Below are positions 9,801-20,532 of a stretch of 64,000 nt of DNA, one piece after another (the first letter of the stretch is position 1; each line of letters begins with the position of its first letter). The position numbers and the translations under genes were made by a program. Origin of the DNA: VXRD01 sp965232265 (GTDB lineage: Bacteria; Latescibacterota; UBA2968). The notes below the pieces were generated by a model, which was not told the origin of the DNA, did not search any database, and saw only the letters and a program-made list of their open reading frames with translations. Location of the stretch: the NCBI GenBank assembly GCA_965232265.1, contig CBDDPH010000002.1, positions 3,658,001 to 3,722,000 of the forward strand, in the 5' to 3' direction.

Positions 9801-10026
9801 CGAGACCTACTACGGCTTCTTCGATGCGTATGCAGATGGCTTCTTCGACTTCTTCGGGCGCAGCACCCAGATAGATCATGGAGACATTGATCACCTCTCG
9901 CGAATACTCTGGGAAGACTTCCATGCTAATGTCGGTCGCGAGAAAAATGCCGCCGCCCATGATCAATACCATCAACAGATTGGCCGCTACGCTATTTCGG
10001 GCAAACCATTCAATGGCATTTTTCAT
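6853..10026 (-). CDS. RND-family efflux permease (HAE1/AcrB-like)
   Basis: 1057 aa inner-membrane proton-driven pump subunit. Seen: an N-terminal membrane segment (NLLMVLIMGGGIFL), two large periplasmic loops, and TM4 with the GIVVDDAVIVGENI motif holding the two proton-relay aspartates. A second half-repeat ends in a TM cluster containing FGIVALTGIVVNDSLVMVDF. The length is normal. The ATG at 10026 has GGAGG upstream and overlaps the MFS stop by ATGA. No periplasmic adaptor or outer-membrane factor gene is adjacent, which is unusual for this family. The short gap to the chimera start (6843) suggests they could be co-transcribed. Confidence 0.93.
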   Translation of the reverse strand: MKNAIEWFARNSVAANLLMVLIMGGGIFLATDISMEVFPEYSREVINVSMIYLGAAPEEVEEAICIRIEEAVVGLDGIERITSTASENSGSVNIEVEPGADIRKLLDDVKARVDAITTFPVETEKPVIREITNRRQVINVAISGPTDEKTLKIIGEQVRDDIATLPGITQVDLVSTRPYEIAIEVSENDLRRYDLTFSEIAMAVRRFSIDLPGGGIRTQGGEILLRTKGQAYRGKEFESLVLRSRPDGTHLRLGDVATVIDGFAETDQSAQFDAEPTVIVQVYRVGDQNTLDITEKVTAYIRETQRRMPDGIKLTVWADSSRILNDRLELMLHNGQLGFILVFIALTMFLRLRLAFWVALGIPISFLGAIGLMPFFDLSINMISLFAFIVVLGIVVDDAVIVGENIYRHYQMGKRGLHAAIDGAQEVYVPVIFAILTSIAAFSPLLTVEGSTGTILSIIPMIVILTLIFSLIESLFILPAHLAHAKIEPKKDSDPPRRHAIITLWQRIQNGVGDGLLTAVDRYYRPFLEWALQWRYLTLAGGVATLFLTVGLVGGGWIKFVFFPNIEADNIVALLTMPQGTPVEVTETAVRRLEASARQLQREIEGENSGSVFRHILATAGEQPFRAIQNQNFGASSIFSLAHLGEVNIELVPSENRNIGSEEIANRWRELTGAIPDAVELTYSSSLILTGDAINIQFSGPDYGELREVAEKFKSALRDYPGVFDIADSFRPGKEEVKLSLTRQAETLGITLADLARQVRQAFYGEEAQRIQRGRDDIRVMVRYPKSERRSLGNLEDMRIRTPSGGEVPFSIAAKAELGRGYASIRRADRQRVINVTADVDISIGNANEIIAECTRTVLPQILADHPRVRYDFEGEQREQTEMLQGLGNSFVIALLVIYILLAIPFKSYLQPLIVMGAIPFGIVGAVWGHVALGFNLSIFSVFGIVALTGIVVNDSLVMVDFINKQREKGHALSDALREAGAVRFRPILLTSVTTFLGLTPLLLEKSLQAQFLVPMAISLGFGVLFATIITLLLVPISYNILEDLINAFYRLIGHAK

Positions 10027-11723
10027 TGCGTACCTCCAGTGCTTATGGGCCGCACGCGCAGGAACAACGCCACGGCAAAAGACAGTGCCACGGCGACCCA
10101 CAGCACCGTGAAAACGTCGCTCAGCGCGCCCGTCAGAGCTAGGTTGAGCGCGTTCAACAGGCTGTCCGCCAGCGATACATCCCCGGTCTGGGCAAGCGTT
10201 TCCTTCAACGCCTGCGCCGTAGAGGCGTCCAGCACCGCCCGAGGGTCTTCCGTCACCGAATCGAGCAAACCCGCCGGGAGATCGGCACTGACGGTGTCTG
10301 GAACCACTGCCTCCATTCCCGAACGGAAGCTATGCACCATCACAACGCCCGTCGCGGTCAGACCCATCATGCCCCCCAAAGAGCGGCAGAATTGCAACGC
10401 CGCTGTCGCAACCCCGACGTCCCGAAATGGAACCGCGTTCTGTACCGCCACCGAGAGCGTGGATACAATGCCACCAAACCCCAGTGCCGTGATTATGAGA
10501 TAAATCTGACTGTAGAGAATCGGCCTGCGCTCGGTGAAGCCCCAACCGTCGCTCAAAGTGGAAAAAAGGTACATACCCAGCGCCATGAGCGCGGTACTGA
10601 ACACCGTCTGCATGCGGTAACGGCCTCCCGTGCGGGAGAGCAGCTGACCGGCCAGAATTGCCCCCAGCACCATGCCCAACAGCATTGGAACAAGCAGGAG
10701 GCCGGCCTGGGTCGCGGATACGCCCAGGGCCACCTGGAAATATAGCGGTAGGAATAGCACGAACCCGTGCAGGCTCACACTGGTCATCAGGGTGACAATC
10801 ACGGCCACGGCCACGGCCCGCAGCCGGTATATGCCGAGGGGCATGATCGGCGACCTGGCCCTGGACTCAATCGCTATGAAGAGCACCGCCATACCCAATC
10901 CAAAAGCCAGCAGACCGATGCTCTGCGGCGCATCCCAGGCATACAAGACCCCGATGGACGACAGCGCCAGCACCACCGGCACGACGGCCAGCACCAACGC
11001 CGCCATGCCGAGATAATCCAATTCCCGCTGCCCTGGAAGCGCGTTCGATCCCGGATAAATCCGTGCCGTCAGCACCAGCACCGGCACGCCGGCCAGCGCG
11101 ATGAACAGGAACGCCCAGTGCCAGGAGAGCCACTCAGCTACGAAAACGCCCATGACTGGCCCCACCACCGTCGCCACCGCGTACACAGCACCCAAAAGGC
11201 CCTGGTACTTGCCCCGGTCTTCGGGCTGAAACAGGTCTGCAATGGACACATAACAGCACGTCATCACAATGCCCCCGCCAATACCCTGTACTACGCGAAA
11301 GCCGATGACCTGATTCATCGACGCGCTGAATCCCACCAGCGCCGATCCAACGATAAACGTCGCGATGCCCGCGATGAGGAAAGCACGGCGACCATAGATG
11401 TCGCTCAGTCGGCCCACGATGGGATAAGCTACCGTGGCTGAAACCAGATAGGCGGTCGACGGCCATGTATAGAAATCGAATCCGCCCAAGTCGGCTACCA
11501 TGAGGGGCATAATGGTGGCGACAACAGTCTGGCTGAGCGCGGCCAAAAACATCGCCAGCCCCACGCACACCAGCGACAGCGCGACTTGTCGACGGGGCAG
11601 CGCGAAGTCTCCAGCGGAAGCCGTGCCCGCGTCTCCTCCCTGCGACCCGCCAGCAGCAGAGCCACCGGCCATTGTGGCCGAGCGGTCCTCAGACCCGTCG
11701 GGACGCCTACCGAAGCCGCTCAT
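10023..11723 (-). CDS. MFS drug:H+ antiporter, DHA2 (14-TM, EmrB/QacA-like)
   Basis: 566 aa. After about 45 polar residues come 14 predicted membrane segments. The motif-A region is GRLSDIYGRR after TM2, and the antiporter motif-C-like segment is VVGPVMGVFVAEWLSW in TM5. It should export hydrophobic compounds. The start at 11723 is chosen because its ATGA overlaps the stop of the upstream kinase gene; the open frame runs on to 12137, but that part is out-of-frame kinase sequence. Its own stop overlaps the RND start by ATGA, so kinase, MFS and RND are translationally coupled. GC-rich like the kinase and P450 genes. Confidence 0.92.
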   Translation of the reverse strand: MSGFGRRPDGSEDRSATMAGGSAAGGSQGGDAGTASAGDFALPRRQVALSLVCVGLAMFLAALSQTVVATIMPLMVADLGGFDFYTWPSTAYLVSATVAYPIVGRLSDIYGRRAFLIAGIATFIVGSALVGFSASMNQVIGFRVVQGIGGGIVMTCCYVSIADLFQPEDRGKYQGLLGAVYAVATVVGPVMGVFVAEWLSWHWAFLFIALAGVPVLVLTARIYPGSNALPGQRELDYLGMAALVLAVVPVVLALSSIGVLYAWDAPQSIGLLAFGLGMAVLFIAIESRARSPIMPLGIYRLRAVAVAVIVTLMTSVSLHGFVLFLPLYFQVALGVSATQAGLLLVPMLLGMVLGAILAGQLLSRTGGRYRMQTVFSTALMALGMYLFSTLSDGWGFTERRPILYSQIYLIITALGFGGIVSTLSVAVQNAVPFRDVGVATAALQFCRSLGGMMGLTATGVVMVHSFRSGMEAVVPDTVSADLPAGLLDSVTEDPRAVLDASTAQALKETLAQTGDVSLADSLLNALNLALTGALSDVFTVLWVAVALSFAVALFLRVRPISTGGTQ

Positions 11724-12934
11724 CTGGCGCGGCTCCGGCGAGGGATAAGTTTCAGGAACAGCCGATAAACCCGGTATCCAAACCGCGACAGCGTCGCGAA
11801 GCCCCAGCCCTTGGCGAGAAACGGACAGGGAGGGGGTAAGAACGCCCATGAGTCCAACTCCTCGACGGCGGTCAGCACCCGGTTCAGCAACTCCCGCGTT
11901 TGATTCACCAAATGTGGATCGCTTATGTCCAGCGCGCCGCAGCCGATGACCATGGGCATCAGGACGCCCAGCATGTTCTGCCGATAGCTGCGCCAACAGT
12001 CTTCGCGGGTGTAGTTCTCTGCGCCAAGGCGACTTGTGATGTCGTGGTACTCGTCCAGCACGTCGCCCTCGATGCGACGCCGGACTTCGCTGGTAACGCT
12101 GGTTCCGAGAAAAAAGGCAATATCGTACATGCCGCAACCAAGGCCGAAACCCTGCCAGTCAATCACGGCGAGATCGTCCTGGCACTCGCCGCCGAACAGC
12201 ATGTTGTCTGCGCGAAAGTCGCCGTGTACCACCGTCTTCGGACCTGCGGCCAGGGCGGCGAAATGGGCAGTGATTCGCAACCCGAACTTTTCTGCTAAGT
12301 GCCGCGTTTCGTCGGTGAACAAATCACCAAAGCGGTCAAATGCCGCGGGGAGGGTCAGCAGACAAACCGTCTGCATGATGCGACTTTCCCTGGTGTTGAG
12401 AAAATCGCCGCACGCCGCCAGGGCCGGCTCATCGGCGGCATCCCAGAAACGCCCTTGTAGCCCGGCGATTGCCCGGACGGCGTGGCGCGCCCGATCTGCG
12501 TCAAATCCGGGCACTTGCGGTATCGCCTCCATACCGCCCAGATCTTCCAGCACCAGAACGAAGCGGTGGCTGCGCGGATCGAAATCGCCGTAGAACAGCG
12601 TCGGCGTCCGCACGTAACCGCGCGCTGAGATGTCCCGGTAGAACACATACTCGCGGCGGTGCAGCGACAGCCACCTGGCGAACCGGAAAGCCAAGGCATC
12701 GGCACTGGGCAACTTGACGATCACCGAAGCCGGGTCCACAGCTTCTCCATCCCGGGCAACCAACCGACAGCGGTAGAGATTTCCCAGCGCATTGGTCACA
12801 TCCGACAGTTGTTCGACCTCCACCTCGGTGATTTCCGAGGCTGCGGCAGAACCGCCAGCGGCCAGTGCCTGCCGCAGCCATTCGGCGGTGATTTCGTCTG
12901 CGTCCCCGATCAGTGGAATTTGTTTCCTATCCAT
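11720..12934 (-). CDS. APH/choline-kinase-like phosphotransferase
   Basis: 404 aa small-molecule kinase of the aminoglycoside phosphotransferase/ecdysteroid-kinase-like fold. Seen: VIVKLP with the ATP-contacting Lys74, the Brenner-type HGDFRADN catalytic loop (His237, Asp239, Asn244) and IDWQGFG with the metal-binding Asp259. The GGMEA and DLGG segments suit the N-lobe/hinge. The phosphate acceptor is unknown. It sits 45 bp downstream of the P450 fusion and overlaps the MFS gene by 4 bp, so it may modify the same compound that the P450 oxidises and the pumps export. An AGG-rich ribosome-binding site precedes the ATG. Confidence 0.85.
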   Translation of the reverse strand: MDRKQIPLIGDADEITAEWLRQALAAGGSAAASEITEVEVEQLSDVTNALGNLYRCRLVARDGEAVDPASVIVKLPSADALAFRFARWLSLHRREYVFYRDISARGYVRTPTLFYGDFDPRSHRFVLVLEDLGGMEAIPQVPGFDADRARHAVRAIAGLQGRFWDAADEPALAACGDFLNTRESRIMQTVCLLTLPAAFDRFGDLFTDETRHLAEKFGLRITAHFAALAAGPKTVVHGDFRADNMLFGGECQDDLAVIDWQGFGLGCGMYDIAFFLGTSVTSEVRRRIEGDVLDEYHDITSRLGAENYTREDCWRSYRQNMLGVLMPMVIGCGALDISDPHLVNQTRELLNRVLTAVEELDSWAFLPPPCPFLAKGWGFATLSRFGYRVYRLFLKLIPRRSRAR

Positions 12935-12979
12935 TAGGTCCTCCGTCTATTGGCGCGACCAGAAACGCCACCGGCACAC

Positions 12980-14995
12980 TCAACTGGCCTTGCGACGCAC
13001 CAGCCGCATTCGCACGGATCCATCTGGGTGCATCACAGGTGACCGCTTGACCTTCAGCGGGCGTTCTGGCCGCTCCAGTTCCAGGTCCGCGTTGTGGACG
13101 ATGGTCGCCAAAGTGAACGCAATCTGCAATTCCGACAAGCCGCTGCCGATGCAGCGATGCCGGTCTGCACCGAAGGGGGCGAAGGCGCCGGGCTGTCGAT
13201 GCTCTGCCCGATCTCGCGTATAGCGCTCGATGTCGAAGCGCTCAGGCTTCGGGAATAACTCCGGTAGATAGTGGCCTACCGTGGTGCCCAGTAAAATCTG
13301 TGAATTGGCGGGGACCTGGTAGCCGCAGAATTCGAACGAGTTGGACACGGTACGCATGAGGGCCGGCACGATCGGATACATCCGCAGCGTCTCCAGGGCG
13401 ACCCGGTGGGTAACGTCCAGTTTGCGCATGCCTTCCGCAGTCGGAGACCCGTGCTTATACATCTCATCTACCTCATCCCTCACTTGCGCCAGTATCTTTG
13501 GATGCTTCAGGAGAGCGTAGAGCATGAACGCACAAATGGTGGCAGCGGTATCCATGCCCACCAGATAAGGAGCAAGGACATTGGCGAACATGTCCGTTTC
13601 CGGCAGAAACTGAAGATCGGTCTGGTGCGCTTCCAGCAGCACATCGACGAAGTCCTGTGGCTGACCCTCTCGCCTTTCCGGCACATGAGCTTCCATTATC
13701 CGTTCGTAAAGTTCCCTCACCCGTCGCCTGGCACGCTGGTACTTTGGCGAACGCTCAAACACTTTGGGCAAGCGTTTCGTGATGTTTAGTTGGATATTCA
13801 TTGACAAAAAATAGAGCAGATCGTCGAAATACTCACCCGGTGACACCCCGGTGCAGAACATGCCAATCTGCTCAGTGATAATCTCCTGCATCGCACGCTG
13901 AATCTCTATGGGCTGCCCCTGTGGCCACGTCTCAATCGCGCGCCGGGTAACGTCGTGGACCAGGTCCAGATTGGACTCCAACATCTTGGGGGAATAGCCC
14001 TTGACCAGAAGCCGACGCATACGTAGATGCTCCGGGCCGTCCATGGACAGCATAACGCGATGCGCGCCCAACGCGGTGCTGAATCCATAATACTGATCCC
14101 ACGACCGGAGATGTTTGGCGCCATTCTGTGCCACGAAGACGTTCGCTTCGGGGCCTACCAGAGCGACAAAGCGGTGATTCAGAGCACGCAACTTGAATAT
14201 CGGCCCGTGCTGCCGGTATTCTTGGAGCAGAAAGCCGTGCAGGTCCCCCGCCATGCCAAAGACATTGCCCAGCAATGGCAACCCCGCCACCTGAGGAATT
14301 TCGGAGGCGGGAAGAACAGCCGGCACCGGCGCCGCGGGTTGGGCCTTAATCTGTCGCACGGCAGCCGCGACCTCCCGGCCAATCAGGTCCAGTTGGCATA
14401 AGATATCTATTCTTTCCCGCACCTGGGTCAGCTCGTCCTTGGACAAGATGCTCTCGAACACCCCGCAGGCTGAGGATAGACCGATGATGGCGATGTCCCG
14501 CGGGTAGGGGATGTCATCACTGAAAAGCGTCCGCATGATGCGGAGCTGCACTTCCTCAGTGGTCTTCCCCTCCGCTGATTTGTAGCGGCGAGCACGAGAA
14601 ACGCCGGGGGTAAGGAACACCAGGCTGCCATTGTCGGATGCCAAGATACCTCGATCAATAAGCCGTGCCAGCGCCTTCTCGCGAATTTCGTCGCCCCGCT
14701 TGGCCAGATGCCTAATCCAGAAGGTGGTGTCGCGGGAATTTTCTCTATCCCCTGCGATGTCCGCCAAGATGGAATCGAGCAAGTCGTTTCCCAACGGCGT
14801 CGGGTCCGTAACCATGAGATGCTCAAGGTCTGTATCAATGCGGTCTTCCAGCGCGAGGTCCACCAGTGCGGCGCCGGCAAAGGCGAGTGCTCGCGAGTGC
14901 ATGGGGAACGCATGGCGAATATCGCCGTTATCGGTATCGAGGACCAGCAACAGAACTTCCTCAACAACTCTCAATTCTTCAGTGACTTGCAACAT
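12980..14995 (-). CDS. GPP34-like domain fused to cytochrome P450
   Basis: 671 aa. Residues about 1-205 match the GOLPH3/GPP34 fold (EEVLLLVLD followed by an AFAGAALVDLALEDRI helix), a domain known for phosphoinositide or membrane binding in eukaryotes and of unclear role in bacteria. An Ala/Pro-rich linker (206-235) leads to a complete P450 (236-671): I-helix YLVGMDTAAT, ExxR in ALETLR, and haem-binding FAPFGADRHRCIG with Cys615. The P450 proline-rich start (LPLLGNVFGM) looks like CYP120/CYP51-type membrane-associated enzymes. The ATG at 14995 follows GGAGGG. It leads the operon with kinase and two pumps. The substrate is unknown. Confidence 0.85.
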   Translation of the reverse strand: MLQVTEELRVVEEVLLLVLDTDNGDIRHAFPMHSRALAFAGAALVDLALEDRIDTDLEHLMVTDPTPLGNDLLDSILADIAGDRENSRDTTFWIRHLAKRGDEIREKALARLIDRGILASDNGSLVFLTPGVSRARRYKSAEGKTTEEVQLRIMRTLFSDDIPYPRDIAIIGLSSACGVFESILSKDELTQVRERIDILCQLDLIGREVAAAVRQIKAQPAAPVPAVLPASEIPQVAGLPLLGNVFGMAGDLHGFLLQEYRQHGPIFKLRALNHRFVALVGPEANVFVAQNGAKHLRSWDQYYGFSTALGAHRVMLSMDGPEHLRMRRLLVKGYSPKMLESNLDLVHDVTRRAIETWPQGQPIEIQRAMQEIITEQIGMFCTGVSPGEYFDDLLYFLSMNIQLNITKRLPKVFERSPKYQRARRRVRELYERIMEAHVPERREGQPQDFVDVLLEAHQTDLQFLPETDMFANVLAPYLVGMDTAATICAFMLYALLKHPKILAQVRDEVDEMYKHGSPTAEGMRKLDVTHRVALETLRMYPIVPALMRTVSNSFEFCGYQVPANSQILLGTTVGHYLPELFPKPERFDIERYTRDRAEHRQPGAFAPFGADRHRCIGSGLSELQIAFTLATIVHNADLELERPERPLKVKRSPVMHPDGSVRMRLVRRKAS

Positions 14996-15056
14996 TGTTA
15001 GATACCCTCCATGATCCTTTGTCCCGCTGCGTGTATTGCGCCATTTCTAAAAGGGA

Positions 15057-15085
15057 ATTATACAGGATCTGTTATCGGATTGTTG
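15057..15085 (-). promoter_or_regulatory. candidate promoter for the P450-kinase-pump operon
   Basis: On the minus strand a perfect TATAAT lies at 15062-15057, about 60 nt before the P450 start. The matching -35 position reads CAACAA (15085-15080, 17-nt spacer), which is weak. The operon could therefore be transcribed separately from katG. Confidence 0.4.
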
Positions 15086-15099
15086 CCCGCGTACGGTTT

Positions 15100-15118
15100 C
15101 CCGCAACGCCGTTGCGGG
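15100..15118 (-). terminator. possible hairpin after katG
   Basis: A perfect 8-bp stem (15100-15107 with 15111-15118, GCC loop) lies just past the katG stop. It lacks a T-run on the minus strand, so termination is uncertain; it may only stabilise the mRNA end. Confidence 0.35.
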
Positions 15119-15126
15119 GCCATCGC

Positions 15127-17259
<2,133 letters not shown>

Positions 17260-17552
17260 TTTTTCCTCCTGTAAAATATTTTGAGTATGGCGCAACTTCT
17301 ATAATCGTTGCAAACCTGCGAATAGGAAAATAAATGTGTTCTCTCATTGCCATGCAAGGGGAATTTGGTTTGGGCAATTTAACTTCGCGCCGTGTTGGCA
17401 CCTGTGACCGATTCCTCTTTCATGGGCACAAAAAAATATCGCTGGAAATGACCGGTATCGAAAGCTATATTGTTAGGATTATGCGTCGGGTGGCCGTTGA
17501 ACCGCGACGATATCCCCATAATCAAAGAGCGCGTACATTAGAGGACACAAGT

Positions 17553-19022
17553 ATGCAAGAAAAACCGAATATTCTGCTCATTCTAACAGATCAACAGCGC
17601 TGGGATCTGCTGGGTTGTTATGGTGCCCCCCAGTGCAGAACACCACATATTGACAACCTGGCAAGCCGGGGTGTGCGTTTCAACAATGCTTTTCCGCTTA
17701 TCATCCCATGTGCGCCCGGTCGGGCCGCGCTATTTACAGGTCGGTACGGTCACATTACCGGGGTTGAAACCAACGGTGGGCAGTTGGATCAGTCGCTTCC
17801 CAATTTCGCGACAGAGCTACCCCGAGCGGGATACAACCTGGGATATGCGGGCAAGTGGCATGTGGATCACCAAAAGAACCCGAGTGATTGGGGATTTCGC
17901 TGTAAACGAGATTTCCCCGGATATGGCTATCCCGCATCCAATATCAATATGCCAGGCATCAACAGCGGTGCGCGGAAGGATTCCCAGATTGCGAGGAATT
18001 ACCTGGACTATTTGAACGAGAAGAATCTGGAACCGCCAGAGCTTATAGAAGCGTTCTATGCTCAGGGCAATCCAGGGCAGCGAAATCGAGAATTGCACGG
18101 CCTTCACGCCGGAACTATCGAACACAATTTCGAAGCCATGGTTGCCTCGGAAACGATTGAGCTTATGCGGGCGTATGCACAGGAAGAAGATCCCTTTTTT
18201 ATCTGGACCAATTTCTGGGGCCCGCACAGCCCGTGTATCGTCCCAGAACCGTATTACTCGATGTACGACCCGAAGTCAATTCCGGAGGACCCGAGTTTCT
18301 GCGATACACTGGAGAATCGTCCCTATGTTCAGACTCTGGTGTCTCGTTATTGGGGGATTGATCCCAACAACTGGGACGAATGGGCGGAGATTACGGCGCG
18401 CTACTGGGGGTATATGACGATGATCGATGATCTGGTGGGGCGTATGCTTTCTGAGTTGGAAACGCTCGGCCTGGCGGAAAACACACTTGTTGTATTTTCC
18501 ACAGATCACGGAGACAATATGGGCGCACACAAGCTGTTTGAAAAAGGGCCTTTTTTCGATGAGGAGAGTTTTCGCCTGCCTCTGATCGCAGCGCATCCCG
18601 AATGCCGACAGCCGGGCCGGGAGAACGACGAATTTGTCTATCTGCAAGATCTGTTTCCGAGTTTTTTGGAAGTCGCAGACCTACAACCCGATATTGTACC
18701 CGACACACAGAGCATTCTTCCACTATTGAAGGGAGAGGATGAACCGACGGGACGTGACAGCGTGTACTGTCAGTTCAACGGTCAGATTCAGGAGCACAAG
18801 TCTCGTATGGTACGCACCAGGACACACAAGTTCGCGTTTAATCAGTCGGATATTGGAGAGCTCTATGACCTCGAAAACGATCCGCACGAATTGCACAACC
18901 TCTACGGTCTCGAGACACACAAGGCATTGCAGGAATCGCTGATGCAATGCATGCAAGATCACATGGAACGCGTGAAGGACCCGATGCTCGGTGAGTTCAG
19001 GCGGGTGCGATATATTTACTGA
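17553..19022 (+). CDS. sulfatase
   Basis: 489 aa alkaline-phosphatase-superfamily sulfatase that should remove sulfate esters. The CAPGR motif (Cys53) is the C-x-P-x-R site whose Cys must become formylglycine; LTDQQRW near the N-terminus and STDHGDNMGAHKLFEKG provide metal ligands. No signal peptide precedes KPNILLI, so it looks cytoplasmic. The ATG at 17553 follows GAGG with good spacing; an open frame from 17334 adds 73 residues with no domain. The 293-bp divergent gap to katG holds no other gene I can support. It starts the plus-strand catabolic cluster, 20 bp before the next sulfatase. Confidence 0.93.
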   Translation: MQEKPNILLILTDQQRWDLLGCYGAPQCRTPHIDNLASRGVRFNNAFPLIIPCAPGRAALFTGRYGHITGVETNGGQLDQSLPNFATELPRAGYNLGYAGKWHVDHQKNPSDWGFRCKRDFPGYGYPASNINMPGINSGARKDSQIARNYLDYLNEKNLEPPELIEAFYAQGNPGQRNRELHGLHAGTIEHNFEAMVASETIELMRAYAQEEDPFFIWTNFWGPHSPCIVPEPYYSMYDPKSIPEDPSFCDTLENRPYVQTLVSRYWGIDPNNWDEWAEITARYWGYMTMIDDLVGRMLSELETLGLAENTLVVFSTDHGDNMGAHKLFEKGPFFDEESFRLPLIAAHPECRQPGRENDEFVYLQDLFPSFLEVADLQPDIVPDTQSILPLLKGEDEPTGRDSVYCQFNGQIQEHKSRMVRTRTHKFAFNQSDIGELYDLENDPHELHNLYGLETHKALQESLMQCMQDHMERVKDPMLGEFRRVRYIY

Positions 19023-19042
19023 TCGCTTGATGGAGAATAGTT

Positions 19043-20452
19043 ATGAATGTTGTGATTTTAATGAACGATCAGCACGCGCATTCCTTCCTCGGGTGTGCGG
19101 ATTATCCGGGGTTGCAGACACCAGCGTATGATCGTTTGGCTCGGGATGGCACTCGGTTTACGCAGGCAACGTGTGCCGTATCGCCGTGTTTGCCGAGTCG
19201 CCATTCGATGTTGCACGGGCGATATGCATTTCAGTCGGGAATTTATTCCAATCGGCATTTACTGAATCCCGCACAAATTCCCGAGTGGACAATGGGAAAG
19301 GCATTTGGACAGGCGGGTTTTGTAACGGGTGCCTTTGGCAAGATGCATACAATACCGTATCAGGCGGCTATTGAACGCGACAACTATTACGGATTTGATC
19401 ATCGGGCAGGACCATTTCACGAGACGGGCGAGCGTATGGATAGCCACTTTGTGGCGGAACATCGGGATTGGGCGGAAACGGGGACGGGCGAGCGGGAAGC
19501 GCGTGGGATTGGTCGGGGTGGAGACAATTGTGCGGCGGCATTTAAGGGATTTACGACCAGCTTAAAATTAGAGCAAACGCGCGACTGGTGGGTTGGCGGA
19601 CAGGCTGCTGCCTTTGTGGAAGAAAACAAGGACAATCCGTTTTTCATGATTTGCAGTTTGTCAGGGCCTCATGCACCTCACGTAACGCCAGCTAATTTGG
19701 CAGATTTATATGACCCTGCCGACGTTGCGTTACCACCTGAACCGCCGGATAATTTACCCGATAGAGATGCTTATCCCAATTTTGTCGGATTAGAGCGAGA
19801 AGAACTACGAGATGCGATAGCAAATTACATGGCTTTTGTCACGGCCTGCGACCGGAGTCATCGGCAAGTGATAGACGCATTGGATCGCAACGGATTGTAC
19901 GATGACACGCTGATCATTTTTCTCTCTGACCACGGCGAACTGTTGGGATCGCGAGGGATAACCGCATTTTCGAAATACAATCTCTACGAACAGGCCATTC
20001 GCATTCCATTCATTGTGAAACCGCCAAAGGGATTTCAAACGGGTGTGGTAAGCGATTCACTTGTGAACCTGTTGGACGTACTACCCACAGCATTCGATTT
20101 TGCGGGGATGGATATTCCCGCGCATTTGCCCGGCATGAGTTTGAAATCTCTGGTTGATGGTCGGGAACGTGAACGCGAGGTGGCGATTACCGAATTACAG
20201 TATCCGCGAGATTTGAGCCTGAGCATTCGCACGCAGGCGTGGAAATATATTCAGGGACCTTATGGACCAGAGCTTTATCACATTGCTGAAGACCCCTATG
20301 AGTTTGTAAATTTGGCAAATGACCCGGCACATGCACCGCGAATTGCAGAACTACAAGCAGGCGCAATCGCTGAGTATCGGTGGGCGTTTGAGCGCGGATC
20401 AAAACAGTGGGTGAATTACCCGACACAACCGTGGAATGCGATGACGCTTTAA
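19043..20452 (+). CDS. sulfatase
   Basis: 469 aa. CLPSR (Cys49) is the formylglycine site, MNDQHAHSFLG the first metal-binding segment and LSDHGELLGSRG the second. It starts directly at the first beta strand (MNVVILMNDQ) and lacks a signal peptide. GGAGAATAGTT precedes the ATG. It differs strongly from the preceding sulfatase, so the two probably act on different sulfate positions of one substrate rather than being a recent tandem copy. Confidence 0.93.
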   Translation: MNVVILMNDQHAHSFLGCADYPGLQTPAYDRLARDGTRFTQATCAVSPCLPSRHSMLHGRYAFQSGIYSNRHLLNPAQIPEWTMGKAFGQAGFVTGAFGKMHTIPYQAAIERDNYYGFDHRAGPFHETGERMDSHFVAEHRDWAETGTGEREARGIGRGGDNCAAAFKGFTTSLKLEQTRDWWVGGQAAAFVEENKDNPFFMICSLSGPHAPHVTPANLADLYDPADVALPPEPPDNLPDRDAYPNFVGLEREELRDAIANYMAFVTACDRSHRQVIDALDRNGLYDDTLIIFLSDHGELLGSRGITAFSKYNLYEQAIRIPFIVKPPKGFQTGVVSDSLVNLLDVLPTAFDFAGMDIPAHLPGMSLKSLVDGREREREVAITELQYPRDLSLSIRTQAWKYIQGPYGPELYHIAEDPYEFVNLANDPAHAPRIAELQAGAIAEYRWAFERGSKQWVNYPTQPWNAMTL

Positions 20453-20532
20453 GTGGGTTTCAACAGGAGAAAGATGGTTCGAATACAAAACAGTGTAGAT
20501 TTCCTGAACATTCAAAGTAGGATATCTGAGCC

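Noticed and set aside
9619..10503. A 294-codon plus-strand frame spanning the RND and MFS genes
   Set aside because: Antisense to two intact transporter genes; low-complexity Ser/Thr/Ala composition in its second half.
11724..12137. Long N-terminal extension of the MFS gene
   Set aside because: It lies wholly in the kinase gene in another frame, is Arg/Pro-rich, and the ATGA overlap at 11720-11723 gives a better start.
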